A stretch of DNA of 64,000 nt from Dechloromonas sp. Dech2017 (GTDB lineage Bacteria > Pseudomonadota > Gammaproteobacteria > Burkholderiales > Rhodocyclaceae). Under the pieces are notes generated by a model. That model saw only the letters and a list, made by a program, of their open reading frames with translations. It made no database searches and was not told where the DNA came from. Positions 7,134 to 20,151 of this stretch are shown here, one piece after another. Made by a program: the position numbers and the translations under genes. The DNA lies in assembly GCA_009469585.1 (NCBI GenBank), contig SSXW01000006.1, positions 1-64,000 on the forward strand, written 5' to 3'. How positions within the stretch are numbered: the first letter of the stretch is position 1; each line of letters opens with the position of its first letter.

Positions 7134-9914
7134 ATGAGCGAACTCATCCAGCACCTCCGCCAAGTCCTCCCCGAAAACCAGATCATCATCGACGACCTGC
7201 GTCGCCTGGCCTATGGCACCGACGCCAGCTTCTACCGCCTGACGCCGCAGGTGATCGTCGTCGTCGAATCGGAAGGCGACCTGAAGACGGTGCTGCATGC
7301 GGCCCGGTTGCACCGCACGCCGGTCACTTTCCGCGCGGCCGGGACCAGCCTGTCCGGGCAGGCGATCACCGACGGCATGCTGGTGCTGATCGGCGAGGGT
7401 TTCGCCACTTGCGAGATCAGCGCCGATGCCAGCCAGGTGCGCGCCGGGCCGGGCATCGTCGGTGGCGAGGTCAATCGCCGGCTGGCGCCGTTCGGCCGCA
7501 AGATCGGCCCCGACCCGGCCTCGATCAACGCCTGCAAGATCGGCGGCATCGCTGCCAACAACGCGTCCGGCATGTGCTGCGGCACGGCCCAGAACAGCTA
7601 CCGGACACTGGCCGGGCTGCGCGTCGTGCTCGCCGACGGCAGCGTGCTCGACACCGAGGATCCGCTCAGCGTCGATGCCTTCGCCAAATCGCATGCCGTG
7701 CTGCTCGGCGAACTTGAGCGCCTGGGCCGCGACACCCGCACCAACGGCCGGCTGGCCGAGCGCATCCGCCACAAGTTCAAGATCAAGAACACCACCGGCT
7801 ACAGCCTCAACGCGCTGGTCGATTATGAAGACCCGATCGCCATCCTGTCGCACCTGATGATCGGCTCGGAGGGCACGCTCGGCTTCATTTCGCGCATCAC
7901 CTACAACACCGTGGTCGAAGACCCGTTCAAGGCTTCGGCGCTGGTTTTCTTCCCCGACATCCGCACCGCCTGCGAGGCGGTCATCGCCCTCAAGCCGCAG
8001 CCGGTGTCGGCCGTCGAACTGCTCGACCGCCCGGCCCTGCACTCGGTCGAGAACAAGCCCGGCCTGCCGGCCATCATGCGCCAGCTGGGCGAGGATGCGG
8101 CGGCGCTGCTGATCGAGGTGCGCGCCGCCACGGTCGACGGGATAAATGAGCGAATTTCGCAAGTCCACGCCGCCATGGCCGGCATCGCCACCGTCGAGCC
8201 GATGCAGTTCTCGACCGACCCGGCGACCTGCGAGATGTACTGGAAAGTGCGCAAGGGCACCTTCCCCTCGGTCGGCGCCATGCGCCGCACCGGCACCACG
8301 GTGCTGATCGAGGACGTCGCCTTCCCGATCGCATCACTGGCCGACGCCACGCTCGACCTGCAGGCCCTGCTCCGCCACCACGGCTACCACGAGGCGATCA
8401 TTTTCGGCCATGCGCTGGAAGGCAACCTGCACTTCGTGTTCACCCAGGATTTCGGCGACCCGGCCGAGGTCGACCGCTACGCCCGCTTCATGGACGACGT
8501 CTGCCATCTCGTCGTCGACAAGTACGACGGCTCGCTCAAGGCCGAGCACGGCACCGGCCGCAACATGGCGCCCTTCGTCGAGATGGAATGGGGCAAGGAC
8601 GCCACCGAGCTGATGCGCCGCATCAAGACCCTGTTCGACCCGGAAAACCGCCTCAACCCCGGCGTCATCATCAACGACAACCCGCACGCCCACCTCGAGA
8701 ACCTGAAGCCGATGCCGGCCGCCGAGGACATCGTCGACCGCTGCATCGAATGCGGTTTCTGCGAGCCGCTGTGCCCGTCGCACCGGCTGACGCTCAGCCC
8801 GCGCCAGCGCATCGTCGGCGTCCGCGAACTGGCCCGCCGCGCCGCGGCCGGCGAGGCGCCCGGCAGCATCGGCGCGGATTACCCCTACCTGGGGCTGGAC
8901 ACCTGCGCCGGCTGCGGCCTGTGCTCGACGGCCTGCCCGGTCGGTATCGACACCGGCGACCTGACCCGCCGCCTGCGCGGCCGCCAGCTCGGTAACACGG
9001 CACGCGCCGTCAACGCGTGGACCGGCGAGCACTTCGGTGCGCTGGCCACCACCTCGCGCCTCGGCCTCGCGGCCGGCCACGCCGTCGCCGGCGTCGTCGG
9101 CGACAAGCTGCTGGCCCGGCTATCGGGCGGCGCCTGGAAGAAACACATGCCGCACGCCGGCAAGGGGCCGGTCGCCCGAGGCGGCCAAGGCGACCCGGTG
9201 GTCTATTTCCCGACCTGCGGCGGCCGCATCTTCGGGCCGTCGACCAGCGGCGAGAAGCAGCTCGGCGACGTCATCGTAGAACTGCTCACCCGGGCCGGCT
9301 ACGCGCCCATCCTGCCGGAAGGTTTCGACCGCCTGTGCTGCGGCCAGATGCTGGCCAGCAAGGGCATGGCCGAAGAGGCCGCCGCCATGTCGCGCACGCT
9401 GGAGGCGGCGCTGGTCAAGGCCTCGGACAACGGCAAGTACCCGGTGGTGATGGACGCCAGCACCTGCTCGGCCCGCATGCAGCAGCATCTCGCGGCAGCC
9501 AACGCGGCCGGCCTCAAGCTCTACGATTTCCACGAGTTCGCCGTCGACGCCCTGCTCCCCCGCCTGGTCATCAGCAAGGAGCCCGGCCCGGTCGCCCTGC
9601 ACATCAACTGCTCGGTGCGCAAGAACGGCGCCGACGGCAAGCTGCGCACCCTGCTCAAGGCCTGCGCCGAGCAGGTCATCGAACCGGCCGGCGTCACCTG
9701 CTGCGGCTTCGCCGGCGACCGCGGCTTCGTCGTCCCCGAACTGAACAAGCACGCCCTGCGCAAGATCCACGCCGATCTGCCGGCCGACTGCGCCTGCGGC
9801 GTATCGACCAACCGCACCTGCGAAATCGGCCTGACCGCCGAAACCGGCATCGACTACCGCTCGATTGCCTATTTGCTCGAAAAATGCAGTCGACCGCAGG
9901 AAGCGGCATGTTGA
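7134..9914 (+). CDS. dld: FAD-binding D-lactate dehydrogenase fused to Fe-S/CCG module (Dld-II type)
   Basis: 926 aa. A PCMH-type FAD-binding domain (about 35-215) and FAD-oxidase C-terminal domain (about 230-510) are followed by two 4Fe-4S motifs, CIECGFCEPLCP from Cys537 and CAGCGLCSTACP from Cys591. The C-terminal GlpC-like part has two CCG motifs (CCGQML, CCGFAG). This GlcD-plus-GlpC architecture matches the Shewanella Dld-II respiratory D-lactate dehydrogenase, which is also encoded beside lutABC. I chose ATG 7134 because the family starts here. The open frame further upstream is repeat sequence, and the Shine-Dalgarno is weak. The last codons (CSRPQEAAC) lie in a copy of the dispersed element (9889-9899). 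Confidence 0.9.
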   Translation: MSELIQHLRQVLPENQIIIDDLRRLAYGTDASFYRLTPQVIVVVESEGDLKTVLHAARLHRTPVTFRAAGTSLSGQAITDGMLVLIGEGFATCEISADASQVRAGPGIVGGEVNRRLAPFGRKIGPDPASINACKIGGIAANNASGMCCGTAQNSYRTLAGLRVVLADGSVLDTEDPLSVDAFAKSHAVLLGELERLGRDTRTNGRLAERIRHKFKIKNTTGYSLNALVDYEDPIAILSHLMIGSEGTLGFISRITYNTVVEDPFKASALVFFPDIRTACEAVIALKPQPVSAVELLDRPALHSVENKPGLPAIMRQLGEDAAALLIEVRAATVDGINERISQVHAAMAGIATVEPMQFSTDPATCEMYWKVRKGTFPSVGAMRRTGTTVLIEDVAFPIASLADATLDLQALLRHHGYHEAIIFGHALEGNLHFVFTQDFGDPAEVDRYARFMDDVCHLVVDKYDGSLKAEHGTGRNMAPFVEMEWGKDATELMRRIKTLFDPENRLNPGVIINDNPHAHLENLKPMPAAEDIVDRCIECGFCEPLCPSHRLTLSPRQRIVGVRELARRAAAGEAPGSIGADYPYLGLDTCAGCGLCSTACPVGIDTGDLTRRLRGRQLGNTARAVNAWTGEHFGALATTSRLGLAAGHAVAGVVGDKLLARLSGGAWKKHMPHAGKGPVARGGQGDPVVYFPTCGGRIFGPSTSGEKQLGDVIVELLTRAGYAPILPEGFDRLCCGQMLASKGMAEEAAAMSRTLEAALVKASDNGKYPVVMDASTCSARMQQHLAAANAAGLKLYDFHEFAVDALLPRLVISKEPGPVALHINCSVRKNGADGKLRTLLKACAEQVIEPAGVTCCGFAGDRGFVVPELNKHALRKIHADLPADCACGVSTNRTCEIGLTAETGIDYRSIAYLLEKCSRPQEAAC

Positions 9915-9990
9915 GGATTTCCCTAACTGCCCGAAGCAGGACAACTTGCTAACGTACGCCCCGAACCATCAAATCACCTGGAGAATTCCG

Positions 9991-10437
9991 ATGTACAAGA
10001 AAATCATGGTCGCCATCGACGATAGCGAAACCTCGCAATGCGCCCTGGCCGAGGCCATCCACATCGCCCGCACGAGCAGCGCCAAGCTCTACATCGCGCA
10101 CGTCGCCGACGAAACCCTGCTCAACCTGCACGGCCAGCCGCTGACCAGCATCGTCAACATGGAAGCCGCCGTCGCCAACCTGGCGCAGGCCGGCAAGGCC
10201 CTGCTCGACACCGCCATGCAGGCGGCCGACGGCGTCGAGGCCGAGCCGCTGCTGCTCGAGTCGCTGAAGCGTCGGGTCTCGGAAACCATCGCCGACAAGG
10301 CCAAGGAACTCAAGGTTGACCTGATCGTCATCGGCCGCCACGGCCGCCGCGGCCTGGCCACCTTCATCCTCGGCTCGGTCGCCGAGCAACTTGCTAGAAT
10401 CTCCGACGCCTCTGTACTTCTCGTCAGGAAACACTAA
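9991..10437 (+). CDS. Universal stress protein, UspA family
   Basis: A 148-aa single Usp domain beginning MYKKIMVAIDDSE. It ends with the nucleotide-binding signature G-2x-G-9x-G-S (IGRHGRRG...LGSVAEQL), so it is of the ATP-binding class. A CTGGAG ribosome site precedes ATG 9991. The stop codon directly abuts the ppc ATG, implying co-transcription with ppc. A TAGAAT hexamer inside the gene end (10395-10400) might also give ppc its own start. Confidence 0.92.
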   Translation: MYKKIMVAIDDSETSQCALAEAIHIARTSSAKLYIAHVADETLLNLHGQPLTSIVNMEAAVANLAQAGKALLDTAMQAADGVEAEPLLLESLKRRVSETIADKAKELKVDLIVIGRHGRRGLATFILGSVAEQLARISDASVLLVRKH

Positions 10438-13224
<2,787 letters not shown>

Positions 13225-13234
13225 AATCCGGGGC

Positions 13235-14053
13235 ATGACCAATACACTCAAACGCACCGTATTCTTCGTGTCCGACGGCACCGGCCTCACCGCCGAGGCC
13301 CTCGGCCACAGCCTGATGACCCAGTTCGAGGCCGTCGAATTCAAGCAGATCCGCATCCCCTTCGTGGACAGCGTCGCCAAGGCCCAGGATGCGGTCGCCC
13401 GCATCAACGCCCAGAGCGAAGCCGACGGCATGCGCTCCATCGTGTTCACGACGCTGATCAACCCGGACCTGGCCAACATCGTCCACCAGGCCGACGCCTT
13501 CTCACTGTCCTACTTCGAGTCCTTTCTCGCCCCGCTGGAAACCGAACTCGGCCAGAAATCCAGCCATACCGTCGGCCGCTCGCACGGCTCGGCCGAAAGC
13601 TCGGAATACAAGAAGCGCATCGAGTCGATCAACTACACGCTGGCCCACGATGACGGCATCACCGACCGCGACCTCGAAGAAGCCGACGTCATCCTGGTCG
13701 CCGTGTCGCGCTGCGGCAAGACGCCGACCTCGCTCTACCTGGCCATGCAGTTCGGCCTCAAGGCCGCCAATTTCCCGCTGATCCCGGAAGACTTCGACCG
13801 CGGCCGCCTGCCCGGCACGCTGGAAAAACACCGCGCCAAACTGTTCGGCCTGACCATCCAGCCCGAACGCCTGCACCAGATCCGCGAGGAACGCCGCTCC
13901 GGCAGCAAATACGCCTCGCTCCCCAACTGCCGCTTCGAAATCGCCGAAGCCGAAAAAATGATGCGCCGCGAAGGCATCCGCTGGCTGGATTCGTCGACCA
14001 AGTCGATTGAGGAAATCTCGACCACCATCCTGCAGGAGCTGAAGCTGCGGTAA
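13235..14053 (+). CDS. ppsR: PEP synthase regulatory kinase/pyrophosphorylase
   Basis: A 272-aa DUF299 protein. It uses ADP to phosphorylate PpsA on the threonine next to its catalytic histidine (inactivation) and reverses this with phosphate. The P-loop [12 protein letters not shown] has Gly161 and Lys162, and the N-terminus [18 protein letters not shown] is diagnostic. It lies 10 bp after ppc and 11 kb from its substrate gene ppsA, whereas the two are usually divergent neighbours. Its start has a -10-like box 7 bases upstream. Confidence 0.95.
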   Translation: MTNTLKRTVFFVSDGTGLTAEALGHSLMTQFEAVEFKQIRIPFVDSVAKAQDAVARINAQSEADGMRSIVFTTLINPDLANIVHQADAFSLSYFESFLAPLETELGQKSSHTVGRSHGSAESSEYKKRIESINYTLAHDDGITDRDLEEADVILVAVSRCGKTPTSLYLAMQFGLKAANFPLIPEDFDRGRLPGTLEKHRAKLFGLTIQPERLHQIREERRSGSKYASLPNCRFEIAEAEKMMRREGIRWLDSSTKSIEEISTTILQELKLR

Positions 14054-14126
14054 ACGGGGAAAAAAGGCCAAGTGCAGAAAGGAACCCGGAGCCGACTTGC
14101 CGGGTGAAGCCCTCTCGTTGTGAGAG

Positions 14127-14777
14127 TTAGACGTCTAGTGGCAAGAGTGCTGCAATAGCATTTGCCTCCTCTTCGAGTTGTTTCTGGAACTTCCCGTAGT
14201 TCGAAAAATGCAAGTGCAAATAAACAGTCCGCACTGGCTCGCTGTAGAGGATACGAAGCGCCCCAGACGATATTGAATCTCTCGGCAGCCACGGGAATGC
14301 CTTGCTTGCTCTCATAAGACGTACAACGCCTGCTGACACGAAAATATGTTTTGCCTTTCCGTGAAGTATGGCTTCGTTGAGCCAGCGAAGATGAAGCGGA
14401 TCAAGGTCTTGCGGAGCGAGGTTACTGCGGCCAACGGTTGGTATATGAAGTAGCTCTGCGAAGGACACGAGATGCGCATGCTTTGGCTTGAATCCAATGC
14501 TTGCGAACGTACGATGGTAGCGACGCCCATCGCCACGATACCCTGGCAATAGAAACGGATGATGAACCCCGTGGCGATGCCAGAACGCCACACCGTCTTG
14601 GTGATACTCCAGAACGTTAGGGAAAGACGCTGACCGCTCCAGCTCGGGGTCGTAGTTTGCGTCTAGGCCGACAAAAAGGAAGGTTGCCTCCGAAGGATTT
14701 GCTCCCTGGTATGGCCGGTGTCGGAACTGAGTATTAAGCTCATGGCTTGGGTGCGGTTCGTACATGAGAAGCGGCAT
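14127..14777 (-). CDS. Unrecognised 216-aa protein in a lower-GC patch; possible uracil-DNA-glycosylase-like fold
   Basis: I do not recognise the family firmly. Base composition is near 50% GC against about 65% for its neighbours, which suggests transfer. FLFVGLDANYDPELE near residue 33, the WLNEAILHGKAKHIFVSAGVVRLM block near 130-153 and HLHFSNYGKFQ near 192 recall the order of motifs in UDG-superfamily proteins (substrate loop, central strand, HxS-like loop). No catalytic set can be confirmed. The ATG sits inside GTTAGATG and the stop inside GTCTAAC, like an integron cassette gene. There is no good Shine-Dalgarno, and a second Met lies at residue 5. Confidence 0.7.
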   Translation of the reverse strand: MPLLMYEPHPSHELNTQFRHRPYQGANPSEATFLFVGLDANYDPELERSASFPNVLEYHQDGVAFWHRHGVHHPFLLPGYRGDGRRYHRTFASIGFKPKHAHLVSFAELLHIPTVGRSNLAPQDLDPLHLRWLNEAILHGKAKHIFVSAGVVRLMRASKAFPWLPRDSISSGALRILYSEPVRTVYLHLHFSNYGKFQKQLEEEANAIAALLPLDV

Positions 14778-14815
14778 CTAACGTAGGTAACAATAGCGCA
14801 GATTGTGCCAATGGC

Positions 14816-14821
14816 ATTATA
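14816..14821 (-). promoter_or_regulatory. TATAAT -10 box upstream of the 216-aa gene
   Basis: A consensus TATAAT on the minus strand, 38 bp before the ATG at 14777, with no convincing -35. It implies a leader of about 30 nt and independent transcription. Confidence 0.45.
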
Positions 14822-14846
14822 CGGCCACTTTTGAGTGGCTTGATCG

Positions 14847-14864
14847 CTGGCCGTTTCCGGCCAG
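14847..14864 (-). terminator. GAAA-loop hairpin after the TrmH-family gene
   Basis: On the minus strand CTGGCCG-GAAA-CGGCCAG is a perfect 7-bp stem with a GNRA tetraloop, 20 bp past the stop at 14884. A second hairpin (GCCACT/AGTGGC, 14825-14839) follows. There is no U-run, so the end may be Rho-dependent or a stabilised 3' end of the long lpx operon. Confidence 0.45.
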
Positions 14865-14883
14865 TCCCCTGGCCCCAAGCCGC

Positions 14884-15654
14884 TCAGCTCAAGCGCCGCC
14901 GAACCGCCTCGAACAGGCAGACCGCTGCCGCCGCGCCCACATTCAGCGACTCCACCGCGCCCGGCATGGGAATCCGGATCCGCAGTTGCGCCGCGTCGAT
15001 CAGTTCGCGGCGCACGCCCTGGCCTTCGGCGCCGAAAACCCAGGCCAGCGGCCCGTGCCAGTTCGCCTCGTAGAGCGGCGTCGCGCCGTCCAGGCAGGTT
15101 ACTGCCGTGGTCCCCGCGAAATCGGCGATGAAGGCCGGCAGATCGGCGTCTTCGTGGATGTCGAGGACGAACTGGGCGCCCTGCCCGGCGCGCAGCACCT
15201 TGGGCGACCAGGCGGCGGCGCAGCCCGGGCCGAGCAGGGCCTGGGTGACGCCGGCCGCTGCCGCGGTGCGTAGCAGGGTGCCGACATTGCCCGGGTCCTG
15301 CACGCCATCCAACAAAATTGCGTCTTTTTTCCGGTCGACCGCAGCGGTCGGCGCCGGCACCGGCGCCACGGCGAGCAGGCCGCTCGGCGTGTCGACCAGG
15401 CCGAGCTCGCGCATCAGCGCATCGGCCAGTACGGTGACCGGGCGTTGGCCGACATAGGCCGCCACCTCGCCGCCGGCCAGCGCCGATTCGGCGACCAGCA
15501 GGTCGTCCAGCCGGCCATGGCGTTTCTCGTAGGCTTCGACCAGGTGCACGCCGTCGAGCAGGGTCAGGCCGCTCTTGCGACGCTCGCGCCCGGATTCGGC
15601 CAGCCGCTTCAACTGCTTGAAAAAGGCGTTGTCGCGCGACTGGATCAGTTTCAT
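14884..15654 (-). CDS. RNA 2'-O-methyltransferase, TrmH/SpoU (SPOUT) family
   Basis: 256 aa. The N-terminal substrate-binding part ([13 protein letters not shown]...[11 protein letters not shown]) is followed by the SPOUT domain with [16 protein letters not shown] (motif 1), VFGAEGQGV (motif 2) and [22 protein letters not shown] (motif 3), the deep trefoil knot that binds SAM. It probably methylates rRNA or tRNA, and the exact target is not decidable. It is the last gene of the envelope operon; its ATG overlaps the rnhB stop (ATGA). The linker TAAVDRKKD before motif 1 is encoded by a dispersed-element copy (15334-15344). Confidence 0.9.
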   Translation of the reverse strand: MKLIQSRDNAFFKQLKRLAESGRERRKSGLTLLDGVHLVEAYEKRHGRLDDLLVAESALAGGEVAAYVGQRPVTVLADALMRELGLVDTPSGLLAVAPVPAPTAAVDRKKDAILLDGVQDPGNVGTLLRTAAAAGVTQALLGPGCAAAWSPKVLRAGQGAQFVLDIHEDADLPAFIADFAGTTAVTCLDGATPLYEANWHGPLAWVFGAEGQGVRRELIDAAQLRIRIPMPGAVESLNVGAAAAVCLFEAVRRRLS

Positions 15655-16241
15655 AGCAGGGACAGCTGGCGGGCGACCGGCCCGAAGCTGCGCCGGTGCA
15701 CCGGCGAGGCGCCGAATTTCTCCAGCGCCGCGCAGTGGGCCGCGGTCGGGTAGCCCATGTGCCGGTCGAAGCCGTACATCGGGTACTCGGCGTGCAGGGC
15801 GAGCATTTCGGCGTCGCGCACGGTCTTGGCGAGGATGGAGGCGGCGGCGATCGAGGCGATCTTGCCGTCGCCCTTGACCACGGCCTCGGCCGGGATGTCG
15901 AGCGCCGGGCAGCGATTGCCGTCGATCAGCGCCCGTATCGGCCGCAGCGGCAAGGCGGCGACCGCCCGCTGCATGGCCAGCAGGCTGGCGTGGAGGATGT
16001 TGATGCGGTCGATTTCCTCGACCGAGGCAGAGGCCACCGCCCAGGCCAGCGCCCGTTCGCGGATCAGTTCGGCCAGCGCCTGGCGCTTTTTTTCACTGAG
16101 TTTCTTCGAATCATTGAGGCCGGCGATCGGCCGCTGCGGGTCGAGGATGACCGCCGCCGCCACCACCGTGCCGGCCAGCGGCCCCCGCCCGGCCTCGTCC
16201 ACGCCGCAGACCAGGCCTTCGGGAACGCTCAGTTCAGGCAT
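15651..16241 (-). CDS. rnhB: Ribonuclease HII
   Basis: Removes RNA (including single misincorporated ribonucleotides) from RNA-DNA hybrids. The 196-aa length is normal. [16 protein letters not shown] carries the first acidic pair, ALIDGN the second Asp, and [12 protein letters not shown] the later Asp; [10 protein letters not shown] is diagnostic. ATG 16241 overlaps the lpxB end by 13 bp. The lpxB-rnhB order is classical for beta- and gammaproteobacteria. Confidence 0.95.
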   Translation of the reverse strand: MPELSVPEGLVCGVDEAGRGPLAGTVVAAAVILDPQRPIAGLNDSKKLSEKKRQALAELIRERALAWAVASASVEEIDRINILHASLLAMQRAVAALPLRPIRALIDGNRCPALDIPAEAVVKGDGKIASIAAASILAKTVRDAEMLALHAEYPMYGFDRHMGYPTAAHCAALEKFGASPVHRRSFGPVARQLSLL

Positions 16242-17377
16242 TCGATGACGGCCCGCGCCGCCTTGTCGGCGGTGTTCTGGCGCAACTGCAGGTGGATGTC
16301 GGTGAAGGCCTGTTCGACGGCTTCGGCGTTTTCCTTGTCCTCGTACAGCTTGATCAGGGCCTCGGCGAGATTTTCCGGCGTCGCTTCGTCCTGCAGGATT
16401 TCCGGCACGACGAAGCGCCCGGCCAGCACGTTGGGCAGGCCGACGTAGGGCAGATAGGCCATGCGCTTCATCAGCCAGTACGAGAACTTGGCGATCTTGT
16501 AGGTGATGACCATCGGCCGCTTGATCAGCGCCGCCTCCAGCGTCGCCGTGCCGCTCGCCACCAGCGAGACGTCGGCGGCACCGAGGGCGTCCTGGGCGTG
16601 GCCGAAGAGCAGGCGGAAAGGCACGTCGGTCGCCTGCTGGCGATAGATGGCCGCTTCGAACAGCAGCCGCGTCTCCCGCGTGGCCAGCGGCACGACGAAA
16701 ATGGCCTGGGGCAGATGGCGTTCGCGGATGATCTTCGCCGTCTCGACGAAGGTGTCGGCCATCATCGCCAGTTCGCCTTGGCGGCTGCCCGGCAACATGG
16801 CAAAAACCGGGTAGTCGCGGGGCAGCGACAGCTTTTCGCGGACGGCGACCTTGCTGGTCTTCAGCGGAATGATGTCGGCCAGCGGATGCCCGACATAGGT
16901 CACCGGGATGCGCTCCTTTTCGTAGAGCGGCGGCTCCATCGGGAAAAGGGCCAGCAGGCGGTTGACCGCCTGCCCGATCTTCTTGATCCGGCCGCCGCGC
17001 CAGGCCCAGATCGACGGGCTGACGTAATGGATGGTCGGCACGCCGGCCGCTTTCAGCGACGCTTCCAGCCCGAGGTTGAAATCCGGTGCATCGACCCCTA
17101 TGAAGACATCCGGCCGCAAGGCGAGCAGGCGCTTTTTCAGCTGGCGGCGAATGCCGGCGATTTCCCGGTAATGCTTCAGGGCGTCCCAGTAGCCCATGAC
17201 GGCCAGTTTTTCCATCGGCCACCAGGCATCGAAACCCTGCGCCTGCATCTTGGGCCCGCCGATGCCGAAGAACACGGCCTCCGGCAGGTGGGCTTTGAGG
17301 GCGGCGATGAGATGGCTGGCCAGAAGATCCCCGGAGGCCTCTCCCGCCACCACGGCAATCCGTACGGCGCGTCCCAT
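16229..17377 (-). CDS. lpxB: Lipid-A-disaccharide synthase
   Basis: A 382-aa GT-19 enzyme that joins UDP-diacylglucosamine and lipid X into the lipid A disaccharide at the inner membrane face. It has the [15 protein letters not shown]-terminus, [17 protein letters not shown] and the sugar-nucleotide-binding [11 protein letters not shown] used ATG 17377 ([13 protein letters not shown]), 1 bp after the lpxA stop; the frame 25 codons longer reads through lpxA. Confidence 0.96.
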   Translation of the reverse strand: MGRAVRIAVVAGEASGDLLASHLIAALKAHLPEAVFFGIGGPKMQAQGFDAWWPMEKLAVMGYWDALKHYREIAGIRRQLKKRLLALRPDVFIGVDAPDFNLGLEASLKAAGVPTIHYVSPSIWAWRGGRIKKIGQAVNRLLALFPMEPPLYEKERIPVTYVGHPLADIIPLKTSKVAVREKLSLPRDYPVFAMLPGSRQGELAMMADTFVETAKIIRERHLPQAIFVVPLATRETRLLFEAAIYRQQATDVPFRLLFGHAQDALGAADVSLVASGTATLEAALIKRPMVITYKIAKFSYWLMKRMAYLPYVGLPNVLAGRFVVPEILQDEATPENLAEALIKLYEDKENAEAVEQAFTDIHLQLRQNTADKAARAVIECLN

Positions 17378-17378
17378 A

Positions 17379-18149
17379 TCAGCGAATGATGCCCCGCTTC
17401 GAAACCTCGAGGAAGTCGACCAGCAGCTGGATGTCGGGCTGCGCCTTGGCATCCTCGGTCAGCTTGGCCTTGGCCTCCTCGAGCAACAGTCCGGACTTGT
17501 AGAGCGTCCGGTAGGCGCGCTTCAGCGCGGTGATCGCCTCGGCGGTAAAGCCGCGCCGCTTCAGGCCCTCGACGTTGATGCCGTAGGGCTGGGCGGTATT
17601 GCCGGCGGCCATCAGGTAGGGCGGCACATCCTGCAGGATGACCGTGTTGACCGCCGTCATGACATGGGCGCCGATGCGGCAGAACTGGTGCACCCCGGTG
17701 AAGCCGCCGAGGATCGCCCAGTCGTCGACGACGACATGGCCGGCCAACTGGGTGCTGTTGGCGAAGGTGACCTTGTTGCCGACCTGGCAATCATGGGCGA
17801 TGTGGACGTAGGCCATGATCCAGTTGTCGTCGCCCAGCCGGGTGACGCCGGCATCCTGCACCGTTCCCAGGTTGAAGGTGCAGAACTCGCGGATCGTGTT
17901 GCGGTCGCCGATCTCCAGGCGGGTCGGTTCGCCGGCGTACTTCTTGTCCTGCGGCACTTCGCCGAGCGAACAGAACTGGAAAATGCGGTTGTCGCGACCA
18001 ATCTTGGTATGCCCGCGAATGACCGTGTGCGGCCCGATCCGGGTGTTGTCGCCGATTTCGACATCGCCGCCGATGATGGCGTAGGGGCCGATCTCGACGT
18101 TGGCGCCGATGCGGGCGCCCGGATCGACAATGGCAGTCGGGTGAATCAT
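17379..18149 (-). CDS. lpxA: UDP-N-acetylglucosamine acyltransferase
   Basis: First step of lipid A synthesis. 256 aa with a left-handed beta-helix of hexapeptide repeats from residue 2 to about 185 and a helical C-terminal domain. The catalytic His lies in the IAHDCQVG segment. It lies between fabZ and lpxB with 1-bp spacing on each side, so stoichiometry is probably set by translational coupling. Confidence 0.97.
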   Translation of the reverse strand: MIHPTAIVDPGARIGANVEIGPYAIIGGDVEIGDNTRIGPHTVIRGHTKIGRDNRIFQFCSLGEVPQDKKYAGEPTRLEIGDRNTIREFCTFNLGTVQDAGVTRLGDDNWIMAYVHIAHDCQVGNKVTFANSTQLAGHVVVDDWAILGGFTGVHQFCRIGAHVMTAVNTVILQDVPPYLMAAGNTAQPYGINVEGLKRRGFTAEAITALKRAYRTLYKSGLLLEEAKAKLTEDAKAQPDIQLLVDFLEVSKRGIIR

Positions 18150-18150
18150 C

Positions 18151-18585
18151 TTACAGATCCCTCTTGGCGCACATCAGGCGTGCTTCGGCCGCCAGCTGGC
18201 CGTCGACGCGGGCCTCGCCCTTGAATTTCCACACGCCGCGCATATGGCGCTCGATCTCGACGTGCAGGTGCAATTGATCGCCGGGCATGACGGGCCGCTT
18301 GAAACGCGCTTCATCGATGCCGGCAAAGTAGAAGACATCGCTTTGCGTCGGCTTCTTGCCTTCGGTCTTGAAGGACAGGATGCCGGCCGCCTGGGCCAGC
18401 GCCTCCATGATCAGCACGCCGGGCATCACCGGATGATGGGGAAAATGGCCGACGAAAAACGGCTCGTTGATGGTGATGTTCTTGTAGCCGTGAATGGACT
18501 TACCCGGCACCACTTCCAGCACGCGATCGATCAGGAGGAAAGGATAGCGGTGCGGCAAGTACTCGAGAATTTCATGAATATCCAT
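18151..18585 (-). CDS. fabZ: 3-hydroxyacyl-ACP dehydratase
   Basis: A 144-aa hot-dog-fold enzyme that dehydrates beta-hydroxyacyl-ACP and competes with LpxA and LpxD for the same acyl chains. [20 protein letters not shown] holds the catalytic His and Glu. The lpxD-fabZ-lpxA-lpxB order is conserved in proteobacteria. Confidence 0.97.
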   Translation of the reverse strand: MDIHEILEYLPHRYPFLLIDRVLEVVPGKSIHGYKNITINEPFFVGHFPHHPVMPGVLIMEALAQAAGILSFKTEGKKPTQSDVFYFAGIDEARFKRPVMPGDQLHLHVEIERHMRGVWKFKGEARVDGQLAAEARLMCAKRDL

Positions 18586-18607
18586 TTAATCATACCCCTA
18601 TACGTAT

Positions 18608-19633
18608 TTATTTAAGTTTTTTCTCAAGTTCTTGAACGCGCTCGGCCAGCTTGGCCAAACGCCGGATATGCGACGCGTTGCGCAACCATTCCTCATGCGT
18701 ATCGAGAGGGAAATTGCTGGTGTAGACACCCGGCTTGAGGATGCTCTTCATCACCGTGGTACCGCCCGAAATGATGGTGCCCCCGACGATATTCAGGTGC
18801 CCGGAGACCATCGCCGCCCCGCCGACGATGCAGTGTTCTCCAAAAACCGTGCTGCCAGCGATGCCCGCACAACCCGCGATCACCGAATTACGGCCGATCC
18901 GGCAGTTGTGTCCGATATGGACCAGGTTATCGATCTTGCACCCGTCTTCAACCACCGTATCGTCGAGCGCACCGCGGTCAATCGTTGTATTGGCACCGAT
19001 TTCGACGTCGTCGCCGATGACAACGCGGCCGACCTGGGGAATCTTCACCCAGTCCTGGCCATCCGGCGCAAAGCCGAAGCCGTCAGCGCCGATGACGGCG
19101 CCGGCATGCACGATGCAGCGCGCACCGACCTGACACCGGTGATAGACGATCACATTGGGGTAAAGCAAGGTTCCCGCACCAATCTCGGCGCCATCGCCGA
19201 TGACGCAGCCGGCATGAATCACCACGCCATCGCCGATCACCACGTCCTTGCCGATATGTGTATTGGGCCCAACCGAAACGCCGGCCGGAACAACTGATTC
19301 GAGCACCGCCGAAGGATGGACCGATCCCGAACCCGCCGCGACCGGGTTGAGCAGGCTAACAACACGGGCGTAGTAGGCATACGGGTTGGCGGTCAGGATG
19401 CGCGCGCCGGCAAATTCGTCGGCCACATCGGGGCGCAGGATCATCGCCGATGCCTTGCAGGTTTGGAGTTCCTTCCGGAATTTGGGATTGGCCAGGAAGG
19501 CGATATCCCCCTCGCCCGCCGTTCCGATCGGGGCTACCCGGGCAATCCGGGTTTGTGCGTCCCCAAGGACATCGCCGCCCAGTTGGGCGGCGATCTCGGC
19601 AAGGGTCAGTGTCAGGCCGCCCTGGACAGGCAT
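18608..19633 (-). CDS. lpxD: UDP-3-O-(3-hydroxyacyl)glucosamine N-acyltransferase
   Basis: 341 aa. An N-terminal LpxD-specific domain ([17 protein letters not shown], about 1-95) is followed by a hexapeptide-repeat beta-helix (about 100-300) and a short C-terminal helix ([16 protein letters not shown]) typical of the LpxD trimer. The ATG at 19633 shares one base with the skp stop (TAATG). The longer frame upstream is skp sequence. Confidence 0.96.
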   Translation of the reverse strand: MPVQGGLTLTLAEIAAQLGGDVLGDAQTRIARVAPIGTAGEGDIAFLANPKFRKELQTCKASAMILRPDVADEFAGARILTANPYAYYARVVSLLNPVAAGSGSVHPSAVLESVVPAGVSVGPNTHIGKDVVIGDGVVIHAGCVIGDGAEIGAGTLLYPNVIVYHRCQVGARCIVHAGAVIGADGFGFAPDGQDWVKIPQVGRVVIGDDVEIGANTTIDRGALDDTVVEDGCKIDNLVHIGHNCRIGRNSVIAGCAGIAGSTVFGEHCIVGGAAMVSGHLNIVGGTIISGGTTVMKSILKPGVYTSNFPLDTHEEWLRNASHIRRLAKLAERVQELEKKLK

Positions 19634-20136
19634 TACTTGGCTTCCGACAAGGCCTTGATCACGCGGTCGGTGATATCCAGACGCGGGCTGACCCAAACGA
19701 CATCCTGCAGGATCAGGTCAAACTTGTCGGATTCGGCGATCTGCTTGATTGCCTTGTTGGCCTTTTCGATGACCGCGGCATTTTCCTCGTTCTGGCGGAG
19801 GTTCAGGTCTTCGCGAAACTCGCGCTGACGGCGCTGGAATTCACGCGACAACTCGGCAAATTCTTTTTCCTTGGAACGCCGCTCGGTTTCAGCCATGGTC
19901 ACCGAGTTCTTTTCCAGATTCTCCTGCAGGCCCTGCAACTGCTTGGCCATGCGCTGTAGTTCCTGGTCGCGCTTGGCGAACTCGCCTTCGAGTTTCTTGG
20001 CTGCCTTCTGCGCCGCCGGCGCGTCACGGAAAATACGCTGGGTATTGACGTAGCCGACCTTCAGTTCAACCGCATTCGCAGCACCAGCCAGCACGACGCC
20101 AACCAAGGAAGCCAGGACAAAAGACTTGATTTTCAA
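19633..20136 (-). CDS. skp: Periplasmic chaperone Skp/OmpH
   Basis: 167 aa. A signal peptide ([22 protein letters not shown], likely cut after residue 22) is followed by a charged alpha-helical coiled coil (about 50-125) that forms the arms of the trimeric outer-membrane-protein chaperone. It lies 15 bp after bamA and delivers clients to BamA. Confidence 0.94.
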   Translation of the reverse strand: MKIKSFVLASLVGVVLAGAANAVELKVGYVNTQRIFRDAPAAQKAAKKLEGEFAKRDQELQRMAKQLQGLQENLEKNSVTMAETERRSKEKEFAELSREFQRRQREFREDLNLRQNEENAAVIEKANKAIKQIAESDKFDLILQDVVWVSPRLDITDRVIKALSEAK

Positions 20137-20151
20137 CTTGATACTCCTGAA

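Noticed and set aside
14040-14130. A full integron attC site next to the 216-aa gene
   Set aside because: Only the RYYYAAC half site is present; no GTTRRRY partner or proper L boxes follow before ppsR. Local hairpins are ordinary.
15651-17222. A single 523-codon fusion protein ahead of RNase HII
   Set aside because: The N-terminal two thirds is the wrong frame of lpxB; the real rnhB starts at 16241.
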